NCBI RefSeq assembly: GCF_042433515.1
Contig: NZ_JBHLVH010000002.1
Span: 62,001 to 126,000, forward strand
Origin: Kytococcus schroeteri
Lineage (GTDB): Bacteria > Actinomycetota > Actinomycetes > Actinomycetales > Dermatophilaceae
DNA length: 64,000 bases
Direction: 5' to 3'
Shown: positions 42,755 to 50,978 of the stretch, one piece after another
Numbering within the stretch: position 1 is the first letter of the stretch
How the letters are laid out: each line of letters begins with the position of its first letter
Program-made: the position numbers and the translations under genes
The notes under the pieces: model-generated
What the model was told of the DNA's origin: nothing
What the model saw: the letters and a program-made list of their open reading frames with translations, nothing else
The model's database searches: none

Positions 42755-43866
42755 GCAACCCCGTCGGCTGGCCCAATGGGAGCCACCCCGCCACCCCCAC
42801 CGCCCCCACGCCGGGGACCGCGCCGGTGGGCTGGCAGCCGACGGTGGCGCCCTCGTCGGTGGAGCGCGTGCCGGCCGTGGGGGCCGTCCCGCAGGAGTCC
42901 CCGGTGGACACCGCGCAGGGCGGGACCGACGGGGCCGCGGCGGGGTCCACGACCACGGCCGCTGCCGAGGGGTCGTCCGCCCCGACCGGTGAGCCCTCCA
43001 CGGACGACGACGAGGACGACGATCCGGTGCCCCCCTTCACCCCCGCCGAGCGCAAGGAGCGTGGTCGCCCCACGCCGCTGAAGGCCCCCTCGAGGACCGT
43101 GGTCATGACGGTGGCCAACCAGAAGGGTGGCGTCGGCAAGACGACCACCACGGTGAACCTCGCCGCCGCCTTCGCCGAGGGTGGGCTGAAGGTGCTCGTC
43201 ATCGACCTGGACCCGCAGGGGAACGCCTCCACCGCCCTGTCCATCGAGCACCAGTCGGGGGTGGCTGGTGTCTACGACGTGCTCATCGACGAGGCCACGC
43301 TCGAGCAGGTGGCCCAGGTGTCGCCCGAGAGCGAACGCATCAGCGTGGTGCCGGCCACCATCGACCTGGCGGGTGCCGAGATCGAGCTGGTCTCGCTCGT
43401 GGCGCGGGAGAACCGTCTGCGCCGGGCCCTGCAGGAGATCCGCGAGGCGCAGGCGTACGACGTCGTCCTCATCGACTGCCCGCCGAGCCTGGGCCTGCTC
43501 ACGGTGAACGGGTTCGTGGCGGCCGACGAGGTGTTCATCCCGATCCAGTGCGAGTACTACGCCCTGGAGGGTGTGAGCCTGCTCGTGCGCAACATCTCCC
43601 TCATCCAGCGGCACCTGCACCCGGAGCTCCGCCTCGGGGGCATCCTGCTCACGATGTTCGACGCGCGCACGCGACTGGCGACGCAGGTGGCGCAGGAGGT
43701 GCGTGACCACTTCGGTGAGGTGGTGCTGGAGACGCTCATCCCGCGGTCCGTGCGCATCAGCGAGGCGCCCTCCTACGGGCAGACCGTCCTGGCCTACGAC
43801 GCGGACGGCCCGGGGGCCCGGGCCTACCGTTCGGCGGCCAAGGAGGTCGTCGCCCGCTGGTCCTGA
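42751..43866 (+). CDS. parA: ParA chromosome-partitioning ATPase (Soj)
   Basis: This 371-residue protein has a deviant Walker A motif QKGGVGKTTTTVNLAAAFAE (K130), Walker A' DLDPQGNAS, Walker B DVVLIDCPPSLGLL, and the DNA-binding end SVRISEAPSYGQTVLAYD. An N-terminal extension of about 115 residues, Pro/Thr/Ala-rich and then acidic (TDDDEDDDPVPP), comes before it. ParA forms a gradient on the nucleoid that moves ParB-parS. The ATG overlaps the rsmG stop, supporting the long form; an internal ATG at about 43105 exists. Confidence 0.95.
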   Translation: MSNPVGWPNGSHPATPTAPTPGTAPVGWQPTVAPSSVERVPAVGAVPQESPVDTAQGGTDGAAAGSTTTAAAEGSSAPTGEPSTDDDEDDDPVPPFTPAERKERGRPTPLKAPSRTVVMTVANQKGGVGKTTTTVNLAAAFAEGGLKVLVIDLDPQGNASTALSIEHQSGVAGVYDVLIDEATLEQVAQVSPESERISVVPATIDLAGAEIELVSLVARENRLRRALQEIREAQAYDVVLIDCPPSLGLLTVNGFVAADEVFIPIQCEYYALEGVSLLVRNISLIQRHLHPELRLGGILLTMFDARTRLATQVAQEVRDHFGEVVLETLIPRSVRISEAPSYGQTVLAYDADGPGARAYRSAAKEVVARWS

Positions 43867-43932
43867 GGGGTGCGGGGGTGACGTGGTGCCTGACGTCACC
43901 TCGTGGACGTGATCCGGTGGTTCCGGGTATGA

Positions 43933-43938
43933 GATACT
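43933..43938 (+). promoter_or_regulatory. Candidate -10 box upstream of bL37
   Basis: GATACT at 43933-43938, within ATGAGATACTGCG, resembles a -10 box about 57 bases before the small ribosomal protein gene. No clear -35 box is visible. Confidence 0.4.
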
Positions 43939-43994
43939 GCGCGATACGCGCCCTCAGGGGCGCTTCGATGTCTCAGAAGGCTCAGGAGGTCACC

Positions 43995-44072
43995 ATGTCG
44001 AGCAAGCGTGCGCGCAAGCGCAAGACGAAGCGCAAGGGCAAGGCCAACCACGGCAAGCGCCCCAGCAGCTGA
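43995..44072 (+). CDS. Small ribosomal protein bL37-like
   Basis: This 25-residue protein begins MSSKRARKRKTKRKGK and ends ANHGKRPSS, almost all Lys and Arg. The form and the NHGKRP end match bL37, the small extra large-subunit protein seen in mycobacterial ribosome structures. A strong AGGAGG lies five bases before the ATG, and a terminator follows, so it is its own unit between parA and parB. It is too short for most gene callers. Confidence 0.8.
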   Translation: MSSKRARKRKTKRKGKANHGKRPSS

Positions 44073-44093
44073 TCAGGAGCCTCGCGTTCCCAC

Positions 44094-44124
44094 CAGGCGG
44101 CCCTCCCCTCGGGAGGGTCGCCTG
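44094..44124 (+). terminator. Terminator after bL37
   Basis: CAGGCGGCCCTCCC pairs with GGGAGGGTCGCCTG around a three-base loop (14 pairs, one G-U). It lies about 20 bases after the stop and is followed by ATCTGTTGT. Confidence 0.75.
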
Positions 44125-44181
44125 ATCTGTTGTGGGCTCCACATGCCGTGAGTCAACGGGCCCGATGGGAAGCGCTCGTCG

Positions 44182-44197
44182 CGTTTCACGTGAAACA
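44182..44197. promoter_or_regulatory. parS: parS site
   Basis: GTTTCACGTGAAAC at 44183-44196 is a perfect 14-bp palindrome. The 16-base window CGTTTCACGTGAAACA differs from the parS consensus TGTTTCACGTGAAACA only in its first base. It lies about 90 bases upstream of parB. Confidence 0.9.
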
Positions 44198-44284
44198 TGC
44201 CATGTGGACCGTGGAGGTCGACGTTCGCGCTGCATGGGAGACTTGGGGGTCGTCCGGCAGGGCAAGGCGTCGAGAGGAGACAGC

Positions 44285-45337
44285 ATGGCAGGGCAGCGAC
44301 GAGGACTGGGGCGAGGTCTCGGGGCACTGATTCCCCAGGAGGACGGCGGGGCGCGGCCCCGCGACGTCTACTTCGCGCAGCGTGACCAGGCAGCGGCGCC
44401 CAGCGCCGACAGTGGATCGCGTGGGTTGACGTCCCCGTCGGCCACGGCAGCCGCCGGGGGCGAGGCGGCGCCCGCCGGTGCGGAGGGCCCCGAGGCGACC
44501 GCGACACCCTCGACGGACGCCAAGGATCTGGTCGACGCCCCGGCCCGCCTTGTGGAGCTGCCGGTCGACGAGGTCGTGCCCAACCCGCGGCAGCCGCGCG
44601 AGGTGTTCGACGAGGACGACCTCGAGGAACTCGCACACAGCATCCGCGAGCTGGGGGTCATGCAGCCCATCGTGGTGCGGACGGCGGGTGACCGCTACGA
44701 GCTCATCATGGGTGAGCGCCGTCTCCGCGCGTCGCGTCTTGCCGGACTGGAGACGATCCCGGCCATCCTGCGCCAGACCGAGGACCAGGAGATGCTCCGT
44801 GAGGCGCTCCTGGAGAACCTCCACCGGGTGCAGCTCAATCCCCTCGAGGAGGCGGCGGCCTACGGTCAGTTGCTCGAGGACTTCGGGTGCACCCACGAGG
44901 AGCTGGCGAAGCGCCTCGGGCGCAGCCGGCCGCGGATCACCAACTCCCTGCGCCTGCTCAAGCTGCCCCCGAGCGTTGCCCGTCGGGTGGCGGCCGGGGT
45001 CCTGTCCGCGGGGCACGCCCGCGCCCTGCTGGGTCTGGAGGACGGAGCCGCGATGGAGCGCATGGCCCAGCGCGTCGTGGCCGAGGGTCTCTCGGTCCGC
45101 GGCCTGGAGGAGCTCATCGCTCTCGGTGCTGGGGCGGAGCAGGAGAAGACAGGCCGTCGTCGTCTGCCCAGCCGCCGCACCTCCCCTGAGCACGAGGACC
45201 TGGCTGCGGAGCTCTCCGACCGGTGGGACACCCGGGTGTCGGTGAAGATGGGGCGGAACAAGGGGACGCTGACCGTGGAGTTCGCGGGGCAGGACGACCT
45301 CGACCGCATCCTCACCCTGTTGGCGCCCGACGCCTGA
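44285..45337 (+). CDS. parB: ParB chromosome-partitioning CTPase
   Basis: This 350-residue protein begins MAGQRRGLGRGLGALIPQ, the ParA-contact motif of ParB. It has the CTP-binding patch GERRLRASRLAGLETIPAIL and ENLHRVQLNPLEEAAAY, then the helix-turn-helix that reads parS (HEELAKRLGRSRPRITNSLR) and a C-terminal dimerisation domain. ParB loads on parS and spreads as a CTP-dependent clamp. AGAGGAGA precedes the ATG. The parS sites are at both ends of the gene. Confidence 0.96.
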   Translation: MAGQRRGLGRGLGALIPQEDGGARPRDVYFAQRDQAAAPSADSGSRGLTSPSATAAAGGEAAPAGAEGPEATATPSTDAKDLVDAPARLVELPVDEVVPNPRQPREVFDEDDLEELAHSIRELGVMQPIVVRTAGDRYELIMGERRLRASRLAGLETIPAILRQTEDQEMLREALLENLHRVQLNPLEEAAAYGQLLEDFGCTHEELAKRLGRSRPRITNSLRLLKLPPSVARRVAAGVLSAGHARALLGLEDGAAMERMAQRVVAEGLSVRGLEELIALGAGAEQEKTGRRRLPSRRTSPEHEDLAAELSDRWDTRVSVKMGRNKGTLTVEFAGQDDLDRILTLLAPDA

Positions 45338-45359
45338 CCCGGAGGCGGCGCCCACGGAG

Positions 45360-45401
45360 ACGGGGCGGGTGATGTTCCACGTGGAACATCACCCGCCCCG
45401 T
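45360..45401. promoter_or_regulatory. parS: parS-like site inside a perfect 42-bp palindrome
   Basis: The core TGTTCCACGTGGAACA (45373-45388) is a perfect 16-bp palindrome of parS type, with C/G in place of T/A at the fifth position. The symmetry continues without a mismatch to 45360-45401. It lies 22 bases after the parB stop and could also terminate transcription as an RNA hairpin. Confidence 0.85.
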
Positions 45402-45429
45402 TCGTGTCGTCCCCGTCGTGCAGGGTGGA

Positions 45430-45445
45430 TGTTTCACGTGGAACG
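45430..45445. promoter_or_regulatory. parS: Imperfect parS-like site
   Basis: TGTTTCACGTGGAACG at 45430-45445 keeps a full left half of parS; the right half differs at two bases. It lies 45 bases beyond the palindromic site. Confidence 0.65.
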
Positions 45446-45514
45446 GGCGCGTCGCGGCCCATGCGCCGGATGGGTCAGGACGTGGAGGCGCAGGCGAAGG
45501 AAGGCCGGCACGCA

Positions 45515-45551
45515 GAAGGGGCCCGCGAGCACGTGGCTCGCGGGCCCCTTC
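45515..45551 (-). terminator. trxA terminator
   Basis: A perfect 16-bp stem (GAAGGGGCCCGCGAGC with its complement) and an ACGTG loop lie 17 bases after the trxA stop, on the minus strand. It should end the trx transcript before parB and the parS sites. Confidence 0.85.
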
Positions 45552-45568
45552 GGAGCAGTGGGAGGACG

Positions 45569-45895
45569 TCAGCCCAGGAAGGGCTCGAGCTCCTTGAGCA
45601 GCTTGGGCTTCGGCTGCGCGCCGATGATCGTCTTGGCGATGTCGCCCTGGAAGAAGACGTGCATCGTGGGAATGGAGGTGATGCCGTACTTGGCGGCGGT
45701 CTGCGGGTTCTCGTCGGTGTTCAGCTTGACGATGCGCAGCTTGCCCTCGGTCTCGCCAGCGATCTCCTCGAGGATGGGGGCGACGCGCTTGCACGGGCCG
45801 CACCAGTCCGCCCAGAAGTCGACGAGGACGGGGACGTCGCTCTTGAGGACGTCCTGGTCGAAGGTGGCGTCGGTGGTGGTGCTGGTTCCAGCCAT
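45569..45895 (-). CDS. trxA: Thioredoxin
   Basis: This 108-residue thioredoxin has the active site WADWCGPCK (C32, C35), the cis-Pro region GITSIPTMHVF and an ordinary fold length. It reduces protein disulfides and is recharged by the thioredoxin reductase encoded upstream on the same strand, 36 bases away. AGGAGGAA lies before the ATG. Location next to parB is common in Actinobacteria. Confidence 0.97.
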   Translation of the reverse strand: MAGTSTTTDATFDQDVLKSDVPVLVDFWADWCGPCKRVAPILEEIAGETEGKLRIVKLNTDENPQTAAKYGITSIPTMHVFFQGDIAKTIIGAQPKPKLLKELEPFLG

Positions 45896-45931
45896 GGGTT
45901 CCTCCTGTGGTGGTGGTTCGGGTTGGTCGGG

Positions 45932-47008
45932 TCAGGCGGGCGCGTCGCCGGGGACGGTCTCGTCCGCAGCGGGCGCGGTCTGGGCGGTCTCCACGGTGGA
46001 CGCGTCCAGCGTGGCGAGGTGGCGCTCGGCGTCGAGGGCGGCCTGACAGCCGGAGCCGGCTGCGGTGATGGCCTGCTGGTAGGTGTGGTCCACCAGGTCG
46101 CCGCAGGCGAACACGCCCGCGAGGTTGGTCAGCGTGGAACGGCCCTGCACCTGCACGTAGCCGCTCTCGTCGAGGTCGATCTGACCCTTCACGAGCTCAT
46201 TGCGCGGGTCGTGGCCGATGGCGATGAACAGGCCGGTGACGTCGAGCTCGCGCTCCTCACCGGTCTGCGTGTCGCGCAGGCGGACGCCGGAGAGCTTGTC
46301 CTCGCCGAGGATCTCGGAGACCTCGGAGTTCCAGGCGAACTCGATCTTGGGGTCGGCCGCGGCACGGTCGGCCATCACCTTGGACGCGCGGAGGGCGTCA
46401 CGGCGGTGCACCAGCGTCACCTTGTCGGCGAAGCGCGTCAGGAAGGTGGCCTCCTCCACGGCGGAGTCACCGCCACCGACGACCGCGATGTGCTGCTGAC
46501 GGAAGAAGGCACCGTCGCACGTGGCGCACCACGAGATGCCGTGGCCGGAGAGCTCCTTCTCGCGAGGAAGACCGAGCTCGCGATAGGCCGAGCCCATCGC
46601 GAGGATGACGGTGCGGGCGCGGTAGGTGCCGCCCGACCCGTCGCGGAGAACCTTCACGTCGCCGGCCAGGTCCATCTCGACGACGTCGTCGGTGACCAGC
46701 TCGGCCCCGAAGCGCTCGGCCTGGGCGCGCATCTGCATCATGAGGTCCGGGCCCATGACACCGTCGGTGAAGCCCGGGAAGTTCTCCACCTCGGTGGTGT
46801 TCATGAGCGCCCCGCCCATGGTGACCGATCCCTCGAAGACCAGCGGGCGCAGGTTGGCGCGTGCGGCGTAGACGGCGGCGGTGTACCCCGCCGGGCCCGA
46901 GCCGACGATGACGACCTCACGCACCTCGCCCTCGACCGGCTCGGTGGCGGGCTGGGCGGCTGTCTGCGTCGGCAGCGAGACGGCCGACGTCTGGGCGATG
47001 ATGCTCAC
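45932..47008 (-). CDS. trxB: Thioredoxin reductase
   Basis: This 358-residue flavoenzyme reduces thioredoxin with NADPH. The FAD motif is VIVGSGPAGYTAAVYAARA, the redox pair is C161-A-T-C164 (WCATCDGAFF), the NADPH motif is VVGGGDSAVEEA with HRRD nearby, and the C-terminal FAD contact is GVFACGDLVDHTYQQAITAA. Short tails flank the core. The GTG start follows AGGAGC; a later start at about residue 28 is possible. Confidence 0.95.
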   Translation of the reverse strand: MSIIAQTSAVSLPTQTAAQPATEPVEGEVREVVIVGSGPAGYTAAVYAARANLRPLVFEGSVTMGGALMNTTEVENFPGFTDGVMGPDLMMQMRAQAERFGAELVTDDVVEMDLAGDVKVLRDGSGGTYRARTVILAMGSAYRELGLPREKELSGHGISWCATCDGAFFRQQHIAVVGGGDSAVEEATFLTRFADKVTLVHRRDALRASKVMADRAAADPKIEFAWNSEVSEILGEDKLSGVRLRDTQTGEERELDVTGLFIAIGHDPRNELVKGQIDLDESGYVQVQGRSTLTNLAGVFACGDLVDHTYQQAITAAGSGCQAALDAERHLATLDASTVETAQTAPAADETVPGDAPA

Positions 47009-47126
47009 GAGGGCTCCTGGGGGTCCGGGGGTGGGGCGCGGTGCCTGGGCACCGGGGGTGACAACAGTCGGGCGGGGCCCGGTGTTCCGCGGGGACCTCA
47101 TGGCCCCGGGGTGGCGGGCGAGGGGG

Positions 47127-49205
47127 TCAGCGGACGGTGATGTCCTTGAGCTGGGCCGACCACTTGCCGTCGGGCCCCTGCCCCGTGCCGGTGAACCACA
47201 CGAAGACGTAGCGGCCCTGGACGGGCTTCTCGGCGGTCCACGTGACGTCGCCACCGCCACGGCGTCCGCCGATGGTCACGGCACGGCCCACGTCCTGGCT
47301 GGGGCCGACGCGGACCTCGTAGGTCCAGTCGCCCTGCGGCATGCCGATGTCGACGGCGTGCACGGTCCGCAGGTCACCGAGGTCGACGCGCAGGCCCAGC
47401 GCGTCGGTGTAGCCACCGAACGGCGGGTGGTCGTACTTGTGCGTGGACCACGCGAGGTCGGTGGCCGGGTTGTTGATGCGGTGGGTCCAGTCGGTGTGCT
47501 CGTCACCGTCGTGGAAGGGGTCGTAGCCGATGATCCCGTGGAGCCGGTAGGGCTTGCCCGGAGCACTGCCTTCGCTGGACGGTGCGCTGGCAGAGGGCGA
47601 TTCGGACGGTGAAGGCCGCGTCTCGCGCGTGGTGGTGGGGCTCTCGGGCGCCTCGGGGGACGGCGTCGTCGGCGTGGGCGCCGGGGCCGTGGTGGGCTCC
47701 GGGGAGTCGGATGCCGTGTCCTGCGTGGTGGGCGTAGGAGTGTCGCCGTCCGTGGCCGTGTCTGCAGGCTCGGTGCCGGTGGGCCCGTCGGTCTGCGAGG
47801 GCGTGCCGGAGTCCGGGGACGGCTCGTCACCCTGACCGGTGGTGTCGTCCGGTGAGGGCGTGACGTCCTGCGGCGAGGAGGCCGTCGGGGTCGGTGTGTC
47901 CTCCGGGGCGGGCTCCGCCGGCGCGGGAGAACCCGGCTGGGTGGTGCTCGTGGGGGCCGCGCTGTCCTCGGCGTCGTCGCCGCCCAGGAGGTGGGGCGCG
48001 CCGAGCGCGAGCAGGGCCAGGGCGGCCGCTGCCCCCAGGGCCCCGAGGCCGGCGACCAGCAGCTGCGTGCGCCCCGGGCCACCGGTTCCACCCGCGGCTG
48101 CGGCGGCGGGACGGTCCTGAGGACCCTCCTCGGTGCTGTCGGTGTGCGTTGCCTCCGGCGCCTCGGCGTCGACGGCCTCGCCGGCAGCGGCACCCGTGGC
48201 CTCCGGGCCGGACGCCGAGGAGGCCTGACCGGACGCGGCCGCCGAGGCCGCAGCAGCCCCCACCACGGGGATGGTCGTGGTCGGCGCGTCCGCAGTCGTC
48301 TCCTCGGGGGTGCTCCCGCTCTGCTCGGGGCCCGCCGCGGGGACGGCGGTGGTCACGGCGCCGGCCGCCGGCACGGCACGGGTGGTGTCCGAGGCCGCAC
48401 CGCGGTCCCTCCGCCGGCCCCGCCCGGGGACGGTGCTGCTGTTCCACGGGGCCAGGACCTCCGCGAGCTCGCCGGGGGTGCGGACCTCCTGCCCGTTGAG
48501 GACGGGGTGCCCCCCGAGGCCCAGGTGGGAGCAGAGCTCGTCGAGGTCGTGCGGCACGTGGTCCACCACCTCGGAGGGGCGCACGACACCGAGGCCGTCG
48601 CGCTCCGCGCGTGGGAGGGCCGAGGCGGTGTCACCGCCCCAGGTGCCGGTGAGCCCCGCGTGCAGCAGCGCCAGCAGGCCGCGGGTGTCGCGCTGCGCGG
48701 CCCGGTCGGCGTCGAGGGAGTCGGTGCCCGCAAGGGCCGCGGCCAGACCCAGCCCGGTGACCACCACCCCGCCGTCGGCGTCACGCCGGAGCGACTCCGG
48801 GGTGAGCGCCAGGTGGTGCACGCCGTGGCGCCGGGCCAACTCGAGGGCCAGGGCGGCCTCGCCCACCAGCCGCCGTGCCTCGTGCGCGGGCAGCGGCCCC
48901 TCCTCCACGAGCTCCACGAGCGACCGGGAGCGGGCGTCGTGCTGCGTGACGACCCACTGCAGGCCGTCCTCCACACCGATGTCGAGCACGCGCGGCAGGC
49001 GCCCGTCCTCCACGAGGGCCGCGCGGCGGGCGGCGTCCTGGGCGGCGGCGGCCAGCGGGTGGTCGTCCGGGGTGATCCAGAGGTCCACGTGGCGGTGCAG
49101 CGTGGTGTCGCGGCCGATCCAGCGCTCCACGCCCGGCACCGGGGACCCCGGGTGCAGCAGCTCGTAACGGCCGTTCACGATGTCACCGGGCTGCAGTGCG
49201 GGCAC
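47127..49205 (-). CDS. MurJ-associated pseudokinase with discoidin-like extracellular domain
   Basis: This 692-residue protein starts with a protein-kinase-like fold (MPALQPGDIVNGRYELLHPG onward, to about residue 265). It lacks the catalytic residues: no lysine in VDLWIT, HHLALTPES in place of the HRD loop, GLGLAAA in place of DFG. A linker, a transmembrane helix at about 380-405 (LLVAGLGALGAAAALALLAL), a Thr/Pro/Ser-rich stretch and a C-terminal beta-rich domain (about 545-692) follow. Mycobacterial MviN/MurJ has this pseudokinase and extracellular domain fused to its C-terminus; here it is a separate gene beside murJ. It probably recruits FhaA when phosphorylated. Confidence 0.85.
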   Translation of the reverse strand: MPALQPGDIVNGRYELLHPGSPVPGVERWIGRDTTLHRHVDLWITPDDHPLAAAAQDAARRAALVEDGRLPRVLDIGVEDGLQWVVTQHDARSRSLVELVEEGPLPAHEARRLVGEAALALELARRHGVHHLALTPESLRRDADGGVVVTGLGLAAALAGTDSLDADRAAQRDTRGLLALLHAGLTGTWGGDTASALPRAERDGLGVVRPSEVVDHVPHDLDELCSHLGLGGHPVLNGQEVRTPGELAEVLAPWNSSTVPGRGRRRDRGAASDTTRAVPAAGAVTTAVPAAGPEQSGSTPEETTADAPTTTIPVVGAAAASAAASGQASSASGPEATGAAAGEAVDAEAPEATHTDSTEEGPQDRPAAAAAGGTGGPGRTQLLVAGLGALGAAAALALLALGAPHLLGGDDAEDSAAPTSTTQPGSPAPAEPAPEDTPTPTASSPQDVTPSPDDTTGQGDEPSPDSGTPSQTDGPTGTEPADTATDGDTPTPTTQDTASDSPEPTTAPAPTPTTPSPEAPESPTTTRETRPSPSESPSASAPSSEGSAPGKPYRLHGIIGYDPFHDGDEHTDWTHRINNPATDLAWSTHKYDHPPFGGYTDALGLRVDLGDLRTVHAVDIGMPQGDWTYEVRVGPSQDVGRAVTIGGRRGGGDVTWTAEKPVQGRYVFVWFTGTGQGPDGKWSAQLKDITVR

Positions 49206-49270
49206 GATGTCCTTTCGGTCGGGATGGCGCAGGGGTGCGTCCTGCGAGTGTAGGAGGCCCTAGGGGCGGC

Positions 49271-50956
49271 TCAGGCGCGCTTCAGGCGGCGCACCACCTG
49301 CTGCACCACGCCGGAGACCTCGTCGATGCGCAGCAGCGCGGCCAGCAGGGCGAAGACCCCCACGAACACCAGCCCGGCCTGCAGCGCCGTGAAGGCCACC
49401 GGCAGCAACTGGTCGGCCACCCGGGGCACCTCGCGGCAGGCGATCTCACCGGGACCCCCGCAGTGGTTGGACAGGTCCGTGCCGAAGACCAGGGCGTCGG
49501 CGCCGGTGCGGCGGGCCACCCACTGCATCGAACCCCAGGCGGTGGCCGCCGCGGCCAGACTGGCCACCGACAGGCGCGCGTAGAAGGCCACGAGGGAGCC
49601 CAGCGCCAGCCCGGGCACACGGCGGCGGATGAGCAGGGTGGAGAAGGCCGCACCGCCGAACTGCGAGAGCGTCTGCGCCAGCGCGATGCCGAGCAGCACC
49701 TTCTCCGGCGGCAGCCCCAGGGCGATGAGCGCCATCGCCACGATGAGGCAGGTGGAGAGGATCTGGATGACGAAGGGCTTGTAGCCCTCCTCGAAGGCGT
49801 AGTACGCCCGCTGGAAGAGCGCGATGGCGGCGTAGGGCACCAGTCCGACGGCCAGGACGCCGACCGCGAAGCCGATGGCGCGCACCGTGTTGGTGGTCTG
49901 CGAGGGGAACATCAGCGCCGCCACGGCCGGGCCCATCACGAGCAGCAGGGCCGCCAGCGGCATGACCGCCGCGGTGGTGCTGCGCAGGCCGCGGCGCAGG
50001 TCGCCGGCCACGCCGGCCATGTCGCGGTCGTGGATGCGGCGCGACATGGCCGGGTACATGGCCGTGAGCAGGCTGACCGTCACCAGGCTGTGCGGCAGCA
50101 TGAAGATGAGGAAGGCGCTGGTGTAGGCGGCCTGCCCGGCCACGCCGTGGGGTGCGTGCGAGAGGACCGACTTGTTGGCCATGACGCCCAACTGGGCCAC
50201 GACGATGGTGGCCAGCGACCACATCGCCACCTGGGAGGCCGAGCGCAGCCCCACCCCGCGGAAGCCCCAGCGCGGCCGGTAGCGGAACCCGACCTTGCGC
50301 AGCGGCGGGATCAGTGCCACGGCCTGGATGACGATGCCGAGCGTGGCACTGCCGCCCAGCAGCAGGACCATCGGCCAGGTGACGTCGGCGACCCGCGGCT
50401 CGCGCGGGAAGACCAGCAGGTAGGCCACGATGCCGGCGATCTGCACCACGTTGGCCAGCACCGGCGTCCACATGTACGGGCCGAAGTTCTCACGGCTGGT
50501 GAGCACCTGCCCCAGCAGCGTGTACAGGCCGTAGAAGAAGATCTGCGGCAGGCACAGCATCGTGAAGAAGACCGAGAGCCGCGCCGTCTCCGGGGAGTAG
50601 CCCGACCCGTAGAGCGCCACGAGCAGCGGCGAGGCCAGCACGGCCACCACGGTGAGTGCGCCCATGATGACCAGCGCCAGGGTGAGCAGCCGGTCGGTGA
50701 AGTCCTGACCGCCGTCGGAGTGGCGCATCGCCTTGGTGAGCTGCGGCACGAGCACCGCGTTGAGCACACCCCCGGCGATGATGATGAACAGCACGTTGGG
50801 CAGCTGGTTGGCCGTGTCGAAGGCGTTGCCGACGTCGGTGGCGGCACCGAGCGCCGCGGTCAGCAGGGCCACGCGCACCAGTCCGAGCACGCGGGAGGTG
50901 AGCGTGCCGGCGGCCATGAGGGCGGCGTTGCGGCCCACGGAGGAGGAGTTGCTCAC
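49271..50956 (-). CDS. murJ: MurJ lipid II flippase
   Basis: This 561-residue protein has about 14 transmembrane helices and the MVF motifs: SRVLGLVRVALLTAALGA at the N-terminus, then NAFDTANQLPNVLFIIIAGG, and later VLVPQLTKAM. MurJ flips the peptidoglycan precursor lipid II across the membrane. It lacks the C-terminal pseudokinase of the mycobacterial protein, which is encoded by the next gene in this transcript. It is followed 65 bases later by that gene on the same strand. Confidence 0.95.
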   Translation of the reverse strand: MSNSSSVGRNAALMAAGTLTSRVLGLVRVALLTAALGAATDVGNAFDTANQLPNVLFIIIAGGVLNAVLVPQLTKAMRHSDGGQDFTDRLLTLALVIMGALTVVAVLASPLLVALYGSGYSPETARLSVFFTMLCLPQIFFYGLYTLLGQVLTSRENFGPYMWTPVLANVVQIAGIVAYLLVFPREPRVADVTWPMVLLLGGSATLGIVIQAVALIPPLRKVGFRYRPRWGFRGVGLRSASQVAMWSLATIVVAQLGVMANKSVLSHAPHGVAGQAAYTSAFLIFMLPHSLVTVSLLTAMYPAMSRRIHDRDMAGVAGDLRRGLRSTTAAVMPLAALLLVMGPAVAALMFPSQTTNTVRAIGFAVGVLAVGLVPYAAIALFQRAYYAFEEGYKPFVIQILSTCLIVAMALIALGLPPEKVLLGIALAQTLSQFGGAAFSTLLIRRRVPGLALGSLVAFYARLSVASLAAAATAWGSMQWVARRTGADALVFGTDLSNHCGGPGEIACREVPRVADQLLPVAFTALQAGLVFVGVFALLAALLRIDEVSGVVQQVVRRLKRA

Positions 50957-50978
50957 GGGGGTCTCCGGTCTGGGACGG

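Noticed and set aside
47570..47900. Plus-strand Val/Gly/Ser-rich frame opposite the pseudokinase gene
   Set aside because: It is the complement of the Thr/Pro/Ser-rich linker and looks like the same artefact seen opposite pknA and pknB.
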